Below, one piece after another: positions 54,734-64,000 of a stretch of DNA of 64,000 nt. Origin of the DNA: Atriophallophorus winterbourni (taxonomy: Eukaryota > Platyhelminthes > Trematoda > Plagiorchiida > Microphallidae); assembly GCA_013407085.1 (NCBI GenBank), contig JACCGJ010023492.1:1-64000 (forward strand), in the 5' to 3' direction. The notes beneath the pieces were generated by a model. That model was given only the letters and a program-made list of their open reading frames with translations. It did no database searches and was not told where the DNA came from. Within the stretch, counting starts at the first letter, position 1. Every line of letters begins with the position of its first letter. Both the position numbers and the translations under genes were made by a program.

Positions 54734-57700
54734 CTAAATAAATATTAATCAACTATTTGTAAATTGATAAAATACTTCGAAAATTCAATCGTATGAAACG
54801 CATGTAATGCAGTAAATAGTCATCATCCTCGATCACAATAATCACACGATAAAGATAGTGTTGCTATTTCTGATAATAATCGCCTCAAGTATAGTGCAAT
54901 AGACAACACAGAATTCACCCTCGATGATACAATTTAGTGTTCTTTAATGCTGATGTCTGGTGACGTTCGCATGATTGGGGTGGTCTATAGGTTTTTTTCA
55001 TCTACGGAGTCGTACAACTGAACGGTGATCCAAGTGCTTCAGTGCTTGACTCGCACTCAGCAAGCAACAATACTTATTATGGGTGATTTTAACCGGCCGA
55101 CTTTTATCTCAGAAACGTTCACTCCCCACAAACGCTGGAATACCGATTTAGAGAGGTATTAATCTCAGTCCCTTCAAACAACCATGCTCACCAATGCACC
55201 CGGAGAGGAAGTTTTGACCGCCCCTCCATCTTGGATTTGGTGTTAACATGGAAAGAACAATCTGTCGAAGCGATCGGACTCTAGGCTCCGCTGGGTCTTA
55301 GCGACCATTCAGTGCGTGTGTTCGACTATGTTTGCAGTACACTTTAATCGCTTGTTCTGAATGGGGTGGTTTACCTGGTAGATAAATTGACCCTGAGTAA
55401 ATCGCTCGTGCAGATTCAGCATTGGCAGAAGGACCAGATAAACCCTGACTGGCAATTGAACGAACTTGAAGATTTTCTGAAACTGAAGATTGATGAGAAC
55501 TCTTAGATCGCTCCTAAAAGATCCAAACATGAACTTCATTTTGTTGTCCGCAGCAGAACAAAAAATTGGATAGCGCTAAAGCGAGCAGCGTGGATGCAGC
55601 ATAAAGTCAACAATACTTCTACTTGGCAACATTTCAGTATGATACGAGAGGATAAGGAAGCGCACTAATTGATGCTGCTGTCAAAAATGGAACGCAACCC
55701 TAAGTTACTATACAAAAGCATGAATGCGAAAGCAAAAGTCAAACCAGGTATTTTTGCCGTCCAGAATGGTTAAGAACTCACTGAGACCGCGATCGAAACC
55801 ACAAATGCTCTCGCGATGTATTACTCTGAAGTGTTCGTGCCAAAGGTTTTAGTGGAACGTTGTGAGTAATCAGGCTACTCAGGAATCGAAACATAGGGCG
55901 AAATTCGGCTTAATCCAGAGATTGTCGCAAGTCAATTGCTCAAACTAAATGTAAGAAAATACCCTGGCGTGGATGGCAACACAACGGATGAGATCAAGTT
56001 CTGTCATCGTCAGCTTTGTGAACCACTTTCCAGCCTGTCTAACTATTCGTTGCTTAAGGGAGTGATACCAAAAGATTGGAAATCCTATCTTCAAAGGCGG
56101 CTGCCGATCTGACGCTGAAAATTATCGTCCCGTCTCACGATTACCTGTTATTGGTCAGGTGATGGAACGTATTCTCTCTGAAATAATGGTTGCACACTTT
56201 GAATTGCGTAATTTGTTTTCTCCAGCGCAGCATGCATTTCGATCTCATCGCTCTTGTCTAATGAATCTTCTCATAGCGTTAGACGACTGGACAAAGGAGT
56301 TGGATAGAAGTTCTTTTATTCACGTCTGTCACTTAGACATTTCTAAAGCTTTGACAGAGTCAATGACCATTTGCTTCTTCAAAAATTCATACGTTTAGGA
56401 ATATGTGAACAACTCCTCTCATGGTTGTGCGACTACCTGTCAGATAGCAAAGCCCGATTTAATGTAAACGGTGAGCTATCCCAAAAGTTCAAAATAACAG
56501 CAGAGTCCCTTAATGATCCTTGGTAGGCCTGCTCCACTTTATATTATACATAAACGATTTAGCCCCCATTCACATCATCCAAAATGGTCCTGTTGACGTA
56601 TGATATAAAAATTTGTACGCCACTCAGTTCTGTAGATGATTTTGAGAAACTGCAAATGGATTTGGACAACGTGGTAAGTTGGGCGGGCCTTTAAACATAC
56701 GTAAATGTAAGATGCTCAACCTTAGCAAGAAGGTTCCTTGGACATATCGATTGAGAACTGAAATCTTAGCATGGAGCTTGTTGGGAAAACTTCTTGGAGT
56801 ATGGATTAATGGAAACTTGAAGAGCACGGTTCACTGCCAGAATATATATCGACAGGCCAACAGATTGTCAGGTATCTTTCGAAGAATATTTAAAAGTTTC
56901 TCACTGGTAACGTTACCAAGCATAGTAAACGTCTACATTCGCCCTACGATGGAGTATGCCATAGAGGTCTGGGCTACTTGGCTGTGAAAAGATATTGCTT
57001 TCTTTGATGAAATCTATCACAGAGCAACAAATTTAGTGATGGGCCTTCACAATGTTCCGCACACCGAAAGATTGCGAAGTCTAAGTCTATGTGACTAATA
57101 AAATGAGGATACGACGCCATCTTATTCTGACCTATAGAATTGTGTCTACCGGAGGACATCCACCAAAATATTTGCTTGGTGTGTGTGATGAGAAAATGAC
57201 ACGCGGACATATCTCATCCCTTTACGTCCCAAGATCCCGTATTGATTTTCGGCGCCATTTTTGGAATTCCCTACCCCAACGTGTGATGGACTCTCCTTGC
57301 CTGGCGATTTTTAAAGCGAAATTTAACTTACACATGCAAAAGCATATCATTCGTGAGCCTAACATTTGATATTCTATATTTATTTTATACTAATATATTT
57401 TCACATTTTCATTCATACCGTAATTCTGTGGTGTTGTGAACTATAAATCCTTGTATTCAAAACGGAGCGTATGATATTTTCGGACAGGACATTGGAAGTG
57501 AGGCAGAATTTATGCGAGAAATCATTACGCTAAATAAAGTATTTGAGCTATCAATGCCTTTGAATGTATGAGTGTTCCAATCGAATCCTCGGTTTTAAGT
57601 AAATATCAAAGAGGATGGTTTTCATTGTAAATAGTTTTAAAGGCTAACATAAGGTCACTCTATGTGCGTCTGTGTGTAATATCCTGTAGTTTTAGTTTGC

Positions 57701-60700
57701 AAAGCGACGTATCACGTGACTAGACTCGAATTCGACGGAGTGCCTCTGTTTGTGGAACAATGCAGATGATTATTATGTCACCTGGAAGTATCCCATGTAC
57801 GAGGGTATTTAGATGAAGTATTCAGGCACTTTTCGTACTGGAGGTTTACAAATCAAACAACAATATGTTCGCTGGTTTCTGATGAGTACAATTAGAAATA
57901 TGACGACGTTTCAATTTGCACTCACTCGTCGTAGCACTTTTGGCACCGTCCCATTACGGTCGCCTCGGAAGTAAAGGTGGATCACCAGCGTGGCCAGAAA
58001 AGTGGACAATGTGATCATGGTCATGTTCAAGCAAAAATAAACTCCTGAAAACAAACAGTAATAATAATAGCTATAATCAGTGAGTGCGTTGTTATTATCC
58101 AATTACTGGTTGCAAGTGTGGAAACGAGTAATATATATCATCTATACATATCGAGTTTCTGTATTGTGGCTTTCAAAGGTGCTTATTCAGTTGTTTAACA
58201 ATGTAGTACTACTTCGAACCGTTGAATATTCAGACGATACAATCTTTCGTGAATCTTTAAATGTTGCGATCCTGAACAACACAATGAAAGAGCCGACTCT
58301 ACAATACATGCTAATTTACGGTTGAAAGCGGTAATAGAAAACTTGATATATATGGACGATATATGGAAGATAAATTTCTTAATTCAGAACTCAGAAATTT
58401 TATGGTAGAAAAAGCAATCAGCTTAACAAAAACCACAGGTTGACTTGCTATATTGATTTAAAAACATAATATTCAGATAATTAAAAAGACAGTGGGTTTC
58501 GAATAGAAAACCACAACTTCGCAAGACGTTCGAAGTTAATCAAAGTTTAGGCGAGCACAAGTTACGGCAAATGAATTAAAGATGGTCAGAGCTTCTGAAT
58601 CTATGCTGGTTCGAGTAGGTTCCTCGGATTTTACTAATTGTCAAATGAGGCTCACTGAATCTAATCTTACTGTCTCTACCTGATGATGGCAAAAAGCCAG
58701 AAACATGTAGTGGTGTGTAAGGGATGGAGATGTTAGCACCATAATATAGAGGATGATTTTCGTAGCGAATACTCTTAAACGCCAACATGAGGTCACTTTG
58801 TATGCGTCGTTGGGTAAGATTTCGTAGTTTTAGTTTTTTGACAATAACGTTTGGGAAAAGCGAGTTCTTGTATCATGAGACCAGATTTGCAATAGGGAAT
58901 TGAATGTTGATAAGTAAATAACATGATATGACTCAGATTTACAACCCACATAAGGATTTAGTTGAAAATAGTTTCCAAACGTTATTGGACATCAAGCGTC
59001 TTTTCGTCGACGTTTGGAATACACCCAATTTGATCCAAATTTTAAGACTTAAGAAATTGATAAGTTGATTATTTTATTTGCTTCCGTCAAGAAGTTTATA
59101 AATTAAACTAATAATGTGAAAATTTATTATAATCATTCAATGTTTGAAGTTTTTACGATTTTGAAAGCGAAATTCAAAGTTTTAATGGTTTAAAACGCAA
59201 ATACTTTACAGTAGCCATAGATTAAAAATATCGGGAATGCATAAAATATGGCAGATGTATTTTCAGTATGGCAAGTCAGTTAATGTACTGATGTACGTTG
59301 TTGGAATTTGGTCACATATACATGTCAGTTCAGCCTTAGCATGTTCAAGCTTGATGTAACCAATGATATGTGGGGCAGAGAGTTCCATAGAAAAGCAAAC
59401 TCAGGGCAACAAAATAACCTTTGACAATTTGATCTAGAGTGTGGAATACTTAACTTGTAGCCCTGATATCTGCTACCACGTGCTTCTTGCCGCTGAACCG
59501 GTGTTCAAGTGGGTAATATCACCTGTATGCAGAATGTTGAACAGCAGGATCAAGTCACCCCTTACACGACGGTACGAAAAGACAAATGGGTTCAAAGTTC
59601 CAATCCTCTCTTCGTATGGCCTGTTGTGTAGTCCGGTCATCCGTTTGGTAGTGCGGTGGTTTGCACGTTGCATCAAAGCCATATCTTTTTGTAACCCTGG
59701 GGACCCTGCTTTAACAGCTTACCCCATTGTTGGCCTGATAAATGTGTTAATTATCCTTGGGAGTACCTGTTTTTTGAAACTAACGAAGATCCTTCTAAGC
59801 AGTGCCCGTGATTCGTTGTATGTAACTTATCGGTGCACTTGAATCATCGTTAATTTCAAGATTTCGAACAAACATGTTTATCATACACGGAGTTCGTCAA
59901 ACAGTTTTTCTACAATATAAAACAATGATCTAACAATCCGTGAACGTAAATTTTTTAAATGTTACTCAAAATGTTTCAAGTTAACTATTCTTTGGTGCAA
60001 CTCAACCATAAATTTTACTTGATGGTTGATGAGCATTTTAGATGTATCGCGAATGATTCTAAAGATTCAACTAAGAAGCATGACATGACGAAATGTGGCT
60101 TCAACTAATACGTGGATTTACCAATGAGTGGGAACTTCTTCACTGCGCTCGGCGTTGATTCGGTCAGCAGTAGCAACAGAATGAAAAATGCTACGAAGAT
60201 ATTCATTCCTGAAATGTGTTGCAAAATGTTACACACATGATCGAAAAATAAAACAATTTCCAAAGATTCATGTAAATTCAAATAGTGTCAACAAAATCAA
60301 CTAAATGTAACAGTGGCATTCAAATTTAACTTTGTTTACCACTTATCCACGGTGTCAACGCTCACTGAACCTAATCTTACTGTCTCCACTTAATGACGGC
60401 AAACAGCTAGAAACCGGCGGTGGTGTGTAAGTGCAGGGGCTATGAGCAACACATTAAATTTAACCGCATCAACCCCGTTTACCTAATGATTTCACCGACA
60501 CTGTCAGGCTTTGTTTTGGAACTGGTGAAAAAGGTTGGCAACGTTGACTCTTGAATCTGATATTCGATATAAATAGAACGCTCAATCCTGTTGTATCACA
60601 AAAGCATGCTGAAACTAAATACCATCACAGCCCATTATTTTAGCCAAGGTTATTTTGAGGATTTCATTCTCATATTGTCTCGTACCAAAAGATTTTTGAA

Positions 60701-63700
60701 CTCATAATGTTTTGATAAAAGCAAGTAAAAATAACAGCAACAAGTAGCTTTATCGTATTTCAAAATTCCGTGCTTTTAAATCATAAATATCCCATGACCT
60801 TAATTCTAGCTGCTCTTAAAAGTCGTAAGTTTTCATCTGTTGGCATTCCTTTGAACCTCAAGAATGCTGACCGTTTCTCATCCAACACAGCAGTCATCTC
60901 AGAAGCTTTTGCTTCGAACCAGTCGCTCGTTCGAGCTTTCTTCGGATCGAAAGTGGAAAGTGCGACTCGGCATATGCAGCTTTTTATCGATTCCCAGTTT
61001 TCTGAAGCCGATTGAAGTGGGGTTGTCTTGCTGAACTCGGCTGTGAAGGCTTTTGCAAATCGCGCAGCTAGATTAGGTTCGCACATGCGGATGACGTCAA
61101 TCCTAGGCTTACCAGACAATTTGGTGCGATGAAATCTCGTGTCGGAAAGCTTCGGTTTTGCACAGACCAGTGAATGATCAGTGTCACAGTCTGTGCTTTG
61201 ATATGATCTGGTGAGAAGTACGCTTCCTATATTAGTGCGCCTAACAAGAATAAGATCAAGCTGGTGCCAGTGCTTAGAGCGAGGATGTTTCCAAGAGATC
61301 TTATGCTGTGGTTTTGTTTGAAAGAAAGTGTTACTGACACAAAGACTGAACTGCGTGCATAATTCTAAAAGGCGTTGTCCATTTTCATTGGTTTTACCTA
61401 CACCGAACCTCCCGAGACAGTTTTGCCAAGATTCGTAATCCGCACCAACTCTAGCATTGAAATTACTCAATACCCGAAAGATCTACTCTATGATGAGTTG
61501 CAACTAGGAAGTCGACCATTGGGTAGACCGCACTTGCCGTACAAAGATGTTTGCAAAAGAGATATGAAAGCTCTTGGCATTGACCCGGCGAGTTGGGAAG
61601 AACTTGCTCTTGACCGCTCACATTGGAGGCACTGTGTAAAGCGTCGTCTGCAAGCTGGGGAGGAGCAGATACAGCTCTTGGCTGCTGAACGCAGATCACG
61701 CCGCCGGCGTGCAACCGACGCAATACAACCGAGTTCTGACTTTCGTTGCCAGCGCTGCGGAGAGATTGTTCCTCCCGAATCGGACTGTTTAGTCATTCAA
61801 AAAGCTGCAAAACTTAAACATTCACGCGATTGTGATGTACATCCATGGTCGACATCGACCGAAGGAGGCCAAGAACAGCATCCCATGACCGGTTTGATGT
61901 TGTTTTGCGATCATCAAATAGGGATCAGATTCCGTATGCTTCTTTTGTGACACATTACGACGACTTTCATCCTAATTACAGGGATCGACTGGTGAAAGTT
62001 AAAAGATGCGATTTGAAAAGGTGTTGAAGTGCAAAATAAACATGGAGCTTGAAAGTGGTTTGATGGTGGAAAATCAAAATATAAAAGTTCCAAACATTGC
62101 ATACTAATCAAATATTCCAAACGACGGAACTTTCGAAACTAACTTATAAATGTAACTGAGTGATACAATGTAAACAAAGGCAATGGATTCTTTAGGCTTT
62201 GGTTTTCAGGTTAACACATCACGCCATTTCAACTCACCAAGCATCATTTTCGCCGGGGACTCAGGTGGTAACCAGAACACGACCAAGGTCAACGTCGATA
62301 AGAGAACGCTAGGTATGACCAACATAAAAAGGTAAAAACTAGGGTTCCGCCTTAAACGGACCAAATAACGTAGCACGGGATATTCTCGAATTACTGTTTT
62401 GTTCCCGATTGTTTGAATACGTCGTCTGTACTTCTTTACTGAACGTATCTGGGAAAAATATGGGAGAAATTGATTTTGCGGTGAGTAGTTTGTAATTGAA
62501 TGATACTGCAAACCCTAATTTTTTGTTGCACCAACTGATAATAGGTATCTTATGCTCATTCAACAAATGACTATCCATCAAATATCGGGTCAAGATTTTG
62601 TGCTCTCCACTAATATTCTACAGTTAAAGTTCCGGCAAGATTTTCTATTAGAATATCTTGTGTGCTGGGGTTTTGTACTACTGATCAGCTTGTTAAGGAG
62701 TTGAGTTAGGTTCATGCTTAATAAGGTTAACGCGAATGTGTAGAGTTTCAAGTTTTATGGATAAAATAACTGTCTAATAATGTATTTATTTTTTTATTGG
62801 ATTGTACCATCAGTACCTGTGTTTATATTGTCTTTGTTCTAAGGGACTCAATATCTGTCCGTTATATATATCTTTCCTATATATACATATGTCATTTGTC
62901 TCACATACATGGACATAAGTATCACTATGAATGCTGACGATACGCACGTTCGATTGTATGAGATCAGCATGTTTTTGCAATATGCTTGATAAAAAGCGAG
63001 TGATGTTAGGCTTGCTTGTGCGAACTCACACATATATAGATTTCTACATGCTTTCTAGTGTTAAAACCAGTTAGCGGTGATGCATTGTGTTCCGCTTGAT
63101 CCTTTGACATGTCCTAAATGTCAAGCAATTTCAGAAGTTTCTACATACGCAGCAAAATGCTACCCCGAAACAGTGGTTACTGACTGGTATTAAATTTATT
63201 TCTATAATCCTTAATGTGCAGCACCTTAGCAAAAGATATTTCATTTATGCTTGCAGCTCTTGCTTATGAATAGTAAGTTTCGGAAGAGAAAGTTTGTCAA
63301 TGATAATCGCTTTATATCTCTGCTTTCAGTATTAACTTCGATTCTGCCTCCTTATTCTACCAAGTTATTCTTCAAGCAAATGACCTTAATGGAGAATTTT
63401 AAATAGTGAATCACATCACAGGAAGCATTTATGGTGTTTGATTTCTTATTCAGACAAAAGGGACCTGTGCAAGCCTATATAACCAACGTACGTATATTCC
63501 CGGTAACCATATCAGGCTTCGAAGCACGAGCTCACTGCTTGTGTAATTGATTACTTATTGTTATTCAGCGGTAAGATTATTTTTGGCTGTAGCTGCACTG
63601 TTGGGTAGTAACAACGCATATATATCCTCTGCGCAACATTACCTGCCGAGTTCGGTTCAACGGATGTACGTTACGTTCGTCTTCGCCATCGGTTCGCCAT

Positions 63701-63828
63701 TCGTTGCTTTTGACATAATCGGAAAAATCCAAATACGGTATTGGTGTCAAAGTGTCTTCCGATTCCCACCACAGAATGTCCATTTGATTTTTGTCATAAG
63801 TCCATGATCCGAACTCGAGCATGCAAAT
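54152..63828 (-). CDS. nicotinic acetylcholine receptor-like Cys-loop channel subunit, anion-type pore (3' part)
   Basis: Five phase-compatible exons on the minus strand: 63828-63643, 62448-62238, 60208-60122, 58044-57926 and 54733-54152 (stop). They encode the second Cys of the Cys-loop with FGSWTYDKNQMDIL, TM1 (PSFYLFMLVIPSVLLSTLTL), TM2 (MNIFVAFFILLLLLTESTPS), TM3 (GVYFCLNMTMITLSTFLATL), a basic cytoplasmic loop and TM4 (DRLFFFLYITTIGIAVIV). FGSWTYD, and PPES before TM2, place it with nicotinic receptors rather than GABA/glycine receptors. The M1-M2 linker has Pro-Ala at -2'/-1' in place of Gly-Glu, as in schistosome acetylcholine-gated chloride channels, which suggests Cl- conduction. No loop-C Cys-Cys pair is found, so it looks like a non-alpha subunit of a pentamer. 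The signal peptide and most of the ligand-binding domain lie beyond 64000. Introns are LINE-filled. Confidence 0.93.
54960..57370 (+). mobile_element. CR1-like LINE, degenerate, in last receptor intron (opposite strand)
   Basis: Plus-strand remains of endonuclease (TILMGDFNRPTF, SILDLVLTWKE, GLSDHSVRVF), linker (NPKLLYKSMNAKAKVKPG), RT (VRKYPGVDGN, VIPKDWKSYLQ, AEN-YRPVS, HVCHLDISKAL, HRATNLVMGLHNVPHTERL) and C-terminus (FRRHFWNSLPQRVMDSPCL). At least ten stops or frame changes. The SGIFRRIFKSFSLVTLPSIV thumb resembles family 3 at 2500 and 59700. The endonuclease start and the RT end are both visible, so this is a long but dead copy. Confidence 0.82.
57470..57790 (-). repeat. LINE RT C-terminal remnant
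   Basis: Minus-strand reading KLKLQDITHRRT-SDLMLAFKTIYNENHPL matches KLRNLTQRRIQSDLMLAFKSIRYENHPL at 58750-58850, so both come from one LINE family (stop marked by a dash). Confidence 0.65.
57926..58044 (-). CDS. receptor exon: TM3
   Basis: Acceptor GTTTTCAG|GAGTTT and donor CGA|GTGAGT. Encodes GVYFCLNMTMITLSTFLATL then HLYFRGDRNGTVPKVLRR, the usual TM3 and start of the cytoplasmic loop. Confidence 0.92.
58560..58910 (-). mobile_element. LINE RT C-terminal fragment
   Basis: Minus strand reads MKLRNLTQRRIQSDLMLAFK, then PYTPLHVSGFLPSSGRDSKI and RFSEPHLTISKIRG to a stop at about 58576. The pattern (RRIxxDLxLAFK ... P) is that of a non-LTR RT C-terminal domain. Lies in the intron between the TM2 and TM3 exons. 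Confidence 0.68.
59340..59842 (-). mobile_element. CR1-like LINE fragment (family 3)
   Basis: Minus strand reads RALLRRIFVSFKKQVLPRIIN, then LMQRANHRTTKRMTGLHNRP YEERIGTLNPF and RVRGDLILLFNILHTGDITH. Same family and region as 2455-3110. A gap with a stop lies near 59700. Confidence 0.75.
60122..60208 (-). CDS. receptor exon: TM2 pore helix
   Basis: 87-nt exon, acceptor ACATTTCAG|GA and donor ATTG|GTAAAT. Encodes GMNIFVAFFILLLLLTEST followed by PSAVKKFPLIG; the phases (1 in, 1 out) fit both neighbours exactly. Confidence 0.92.
60340..60440 (-). repeat. short LINE C-terminal remnant
   Basis: Nearly repeats 58648-58712 (CTCACTGAACCTAATCTTAC and GTGGTGTGTAAG), the end of the RT C-terminus. Confidence 0.6.
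60781..61470 (-). mobile_element. RTE-like LINE endonuclease fragment (inverted part)
   Basis: A 229-codon minus-strand frame starts SNFNARVGADYESWQNCLG and continues with GRFGVGKTNENGQRLLELC, VSNTFFQTKPQHKISWKHPR, HQLDLILVRR and STDCDTDHSLVCAKPKL. These are the AP-endonuclease landmarks of RTE-type LINEs (usual start: GDFNARVG). Here the first Asp of the DFN motif reads Asn. It directly abuts a plus-strand C-terminal fragment of the same kind of element at about 61470. Confidence 0.82.
61463..62040 (+). mobile_element. RTE-like LINE RT C-terminal tail
   Basis: Plus-strand frame from 61375, meaningful from about 61485: LQLGSRPLGRPHLPYKDVCK, RDMKALGIDPASWEELALDR, HWRHCVKRRLQAGEEQIQLL, AAERRSRRRRATDA and a zinc-binding tail FRCQRCGEIVPPESDC. 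This is the typical end of RTE-like RTs in flukes and matches pieces at 52310-53040. A related Cys-rich tail can be followed to the stop at 61950, and noncoding sequence runs to about 62040. Confidence 0.8.
62238..62448 (-). CDS. receptor exon: pre-M1, TM1 and M1-M2 linker
   Basis: Acceptor TTTCCCAG|ATACGT and donor CTTG|GTGAGT; phase 0 in, phase 1 out. Encodes YLVRLRRNPSFYLFMLVIPS (start of TM1) and LPPESPAKMMLG. The pore-lining selectivity positions are Pro-Ala-Lys. Confidence 0.93.
62600..63600. other. receptor intron, nothing recognised
   Basis: AT-rich intron sequence between the Cys-loop exon and the TM1 exon, with short AT microsatellite stretches near 62860-62890. I see no repeat family or gene. 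Confidence 0.4.
63643..63828 (-). CDS. receptor exon: Cys-loop end and outer beta strands
   Basis: Acceptor CTTGTAG|ATTTGC and donor CGGCAG|GTAATG; 62 codons in phase 0. ICMLEFGSWTYDK contains the second Cys of the disulfide loop; YVKSNEW matches the YxxNGEW element before loop C; NRT is a possible N-glycosylation site. Confidence 0.92.
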
Positions 63829-64000
63829 CTACAAGGTAATTGGGTGTGGTGTTTACCACTATAAAAAGCAACATACTTGAAAATATATTAAATAATTCTG
63901 GGGAATCATCTGATACAAAGCTGTTACAAAGCTTTGGCGAGTTATATAACCTGTTGCATTGTGCAGCTATTTGTTTTTTCACCATACTTTTTGGAACTTG

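Noticed and set aside
54152..63828. Minus-strand channel considered as a GABA- or glycine-receptor chloride channel because of the Pro-Ala motif
   Set aside because: FGSWTYD after the Cys-loop, the PPES element and the TM1-TM3 sequences are nicotinic in type; only the selectivity motif is of the anion-channel kind.
1..64000. CRISPR arrays, tRNA or rRNA genes, bacterial genes
   Set aside because: No regularly spaced repeats, cloverleaf genes or prokaryotic-type gene clusters were seen; the window is animal nuclear DNA.

Overview
The window looks like nuclear DNA of a digenean flatworm (a fluke, perhaps fasciolid-like). Evidence: AT-rich sequence crowded with non-LTR retrotransposon debris of CR1-like and RTE-like type, genes split into many exons with GT-AG splice sites, introns as small as 29-31 nt at a gene's 5' end, and a Cys-loop receptor with the Pro-Ala pore signature known from schistosome acetylcholine-gated chloride channels. 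The species assignment is inference. There are no bacterial operons, tRNA or rRNA genes, or CRISPR arrays.

Layout. (1) 1-20130 is a repeat-dominated intergenic region: CR1-like LINE pieces at 1-964, 2455-3110 and 4395-4928; a nearly complete but broken LINE on the minus strand (10060 down to 6130); a BEL/Pao LTR-retrotransposon fragment on the minus strand (11400-10073); and two head-to-tail copies of a PHD-finger-containing LINE (12105-16440 and 16447-20130). (2) 20177-47716 on the plus strand holds one very large gene, the PI3K-related kinase SMG1 of nonsense-mediated mRNA decay, ending in a textbook FATC tail. Four small exons encoding ankyrin repeats lie just upstream, are splice-phase compatible with the first large SMG1 exon, and may be its N-terminus. 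SMG1 introns carry about a dozen copies of a short SINE-like repeat (here R1), two copies of a second repeat (R2) and two RTE LINE tails. (3) 47717-54151 is intergenic between two convergent genes, with a decayed RTE LINE that contains a nested R2 copy. (4) 54152-63828 on the minus strand is the 3' part of a nicotinic-receptor-like Cys-loop channel subunit (second half of the Cys-loop through TM4). Its M1-M2 linker reads Ser-Pro-Ala-Lys instead of Ser-Gly-Glu-Lys, the signature of an anion-selective pore. Its introns are packed with LINE fragments, including a degraded LINE in the opposite orientation and an apparently 5'-inverted RTE copy.

The two host genes are functionally unrelated: SMG1 is an RNA-surveillance kinase that phosphorylates UPF1, and the receptor subunit belongs to neuromuscular signalling. 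The most interesting points are the possible ankyrin-SMG1 fusion with micro-introns and a GC-AG intron, the chloride-type cholinergic channel subunit without a loop-C cysteine pair, the mosaic/gene-conversion pattern between the tandem LINE copies, and the concentration of R1 repeats in the SMG1 locus. One apparent one-base frameshift in SMG1 (about 40837-40868) and one unresolved splice link (about 26064-28204) should be borne in mind when using the gene model.
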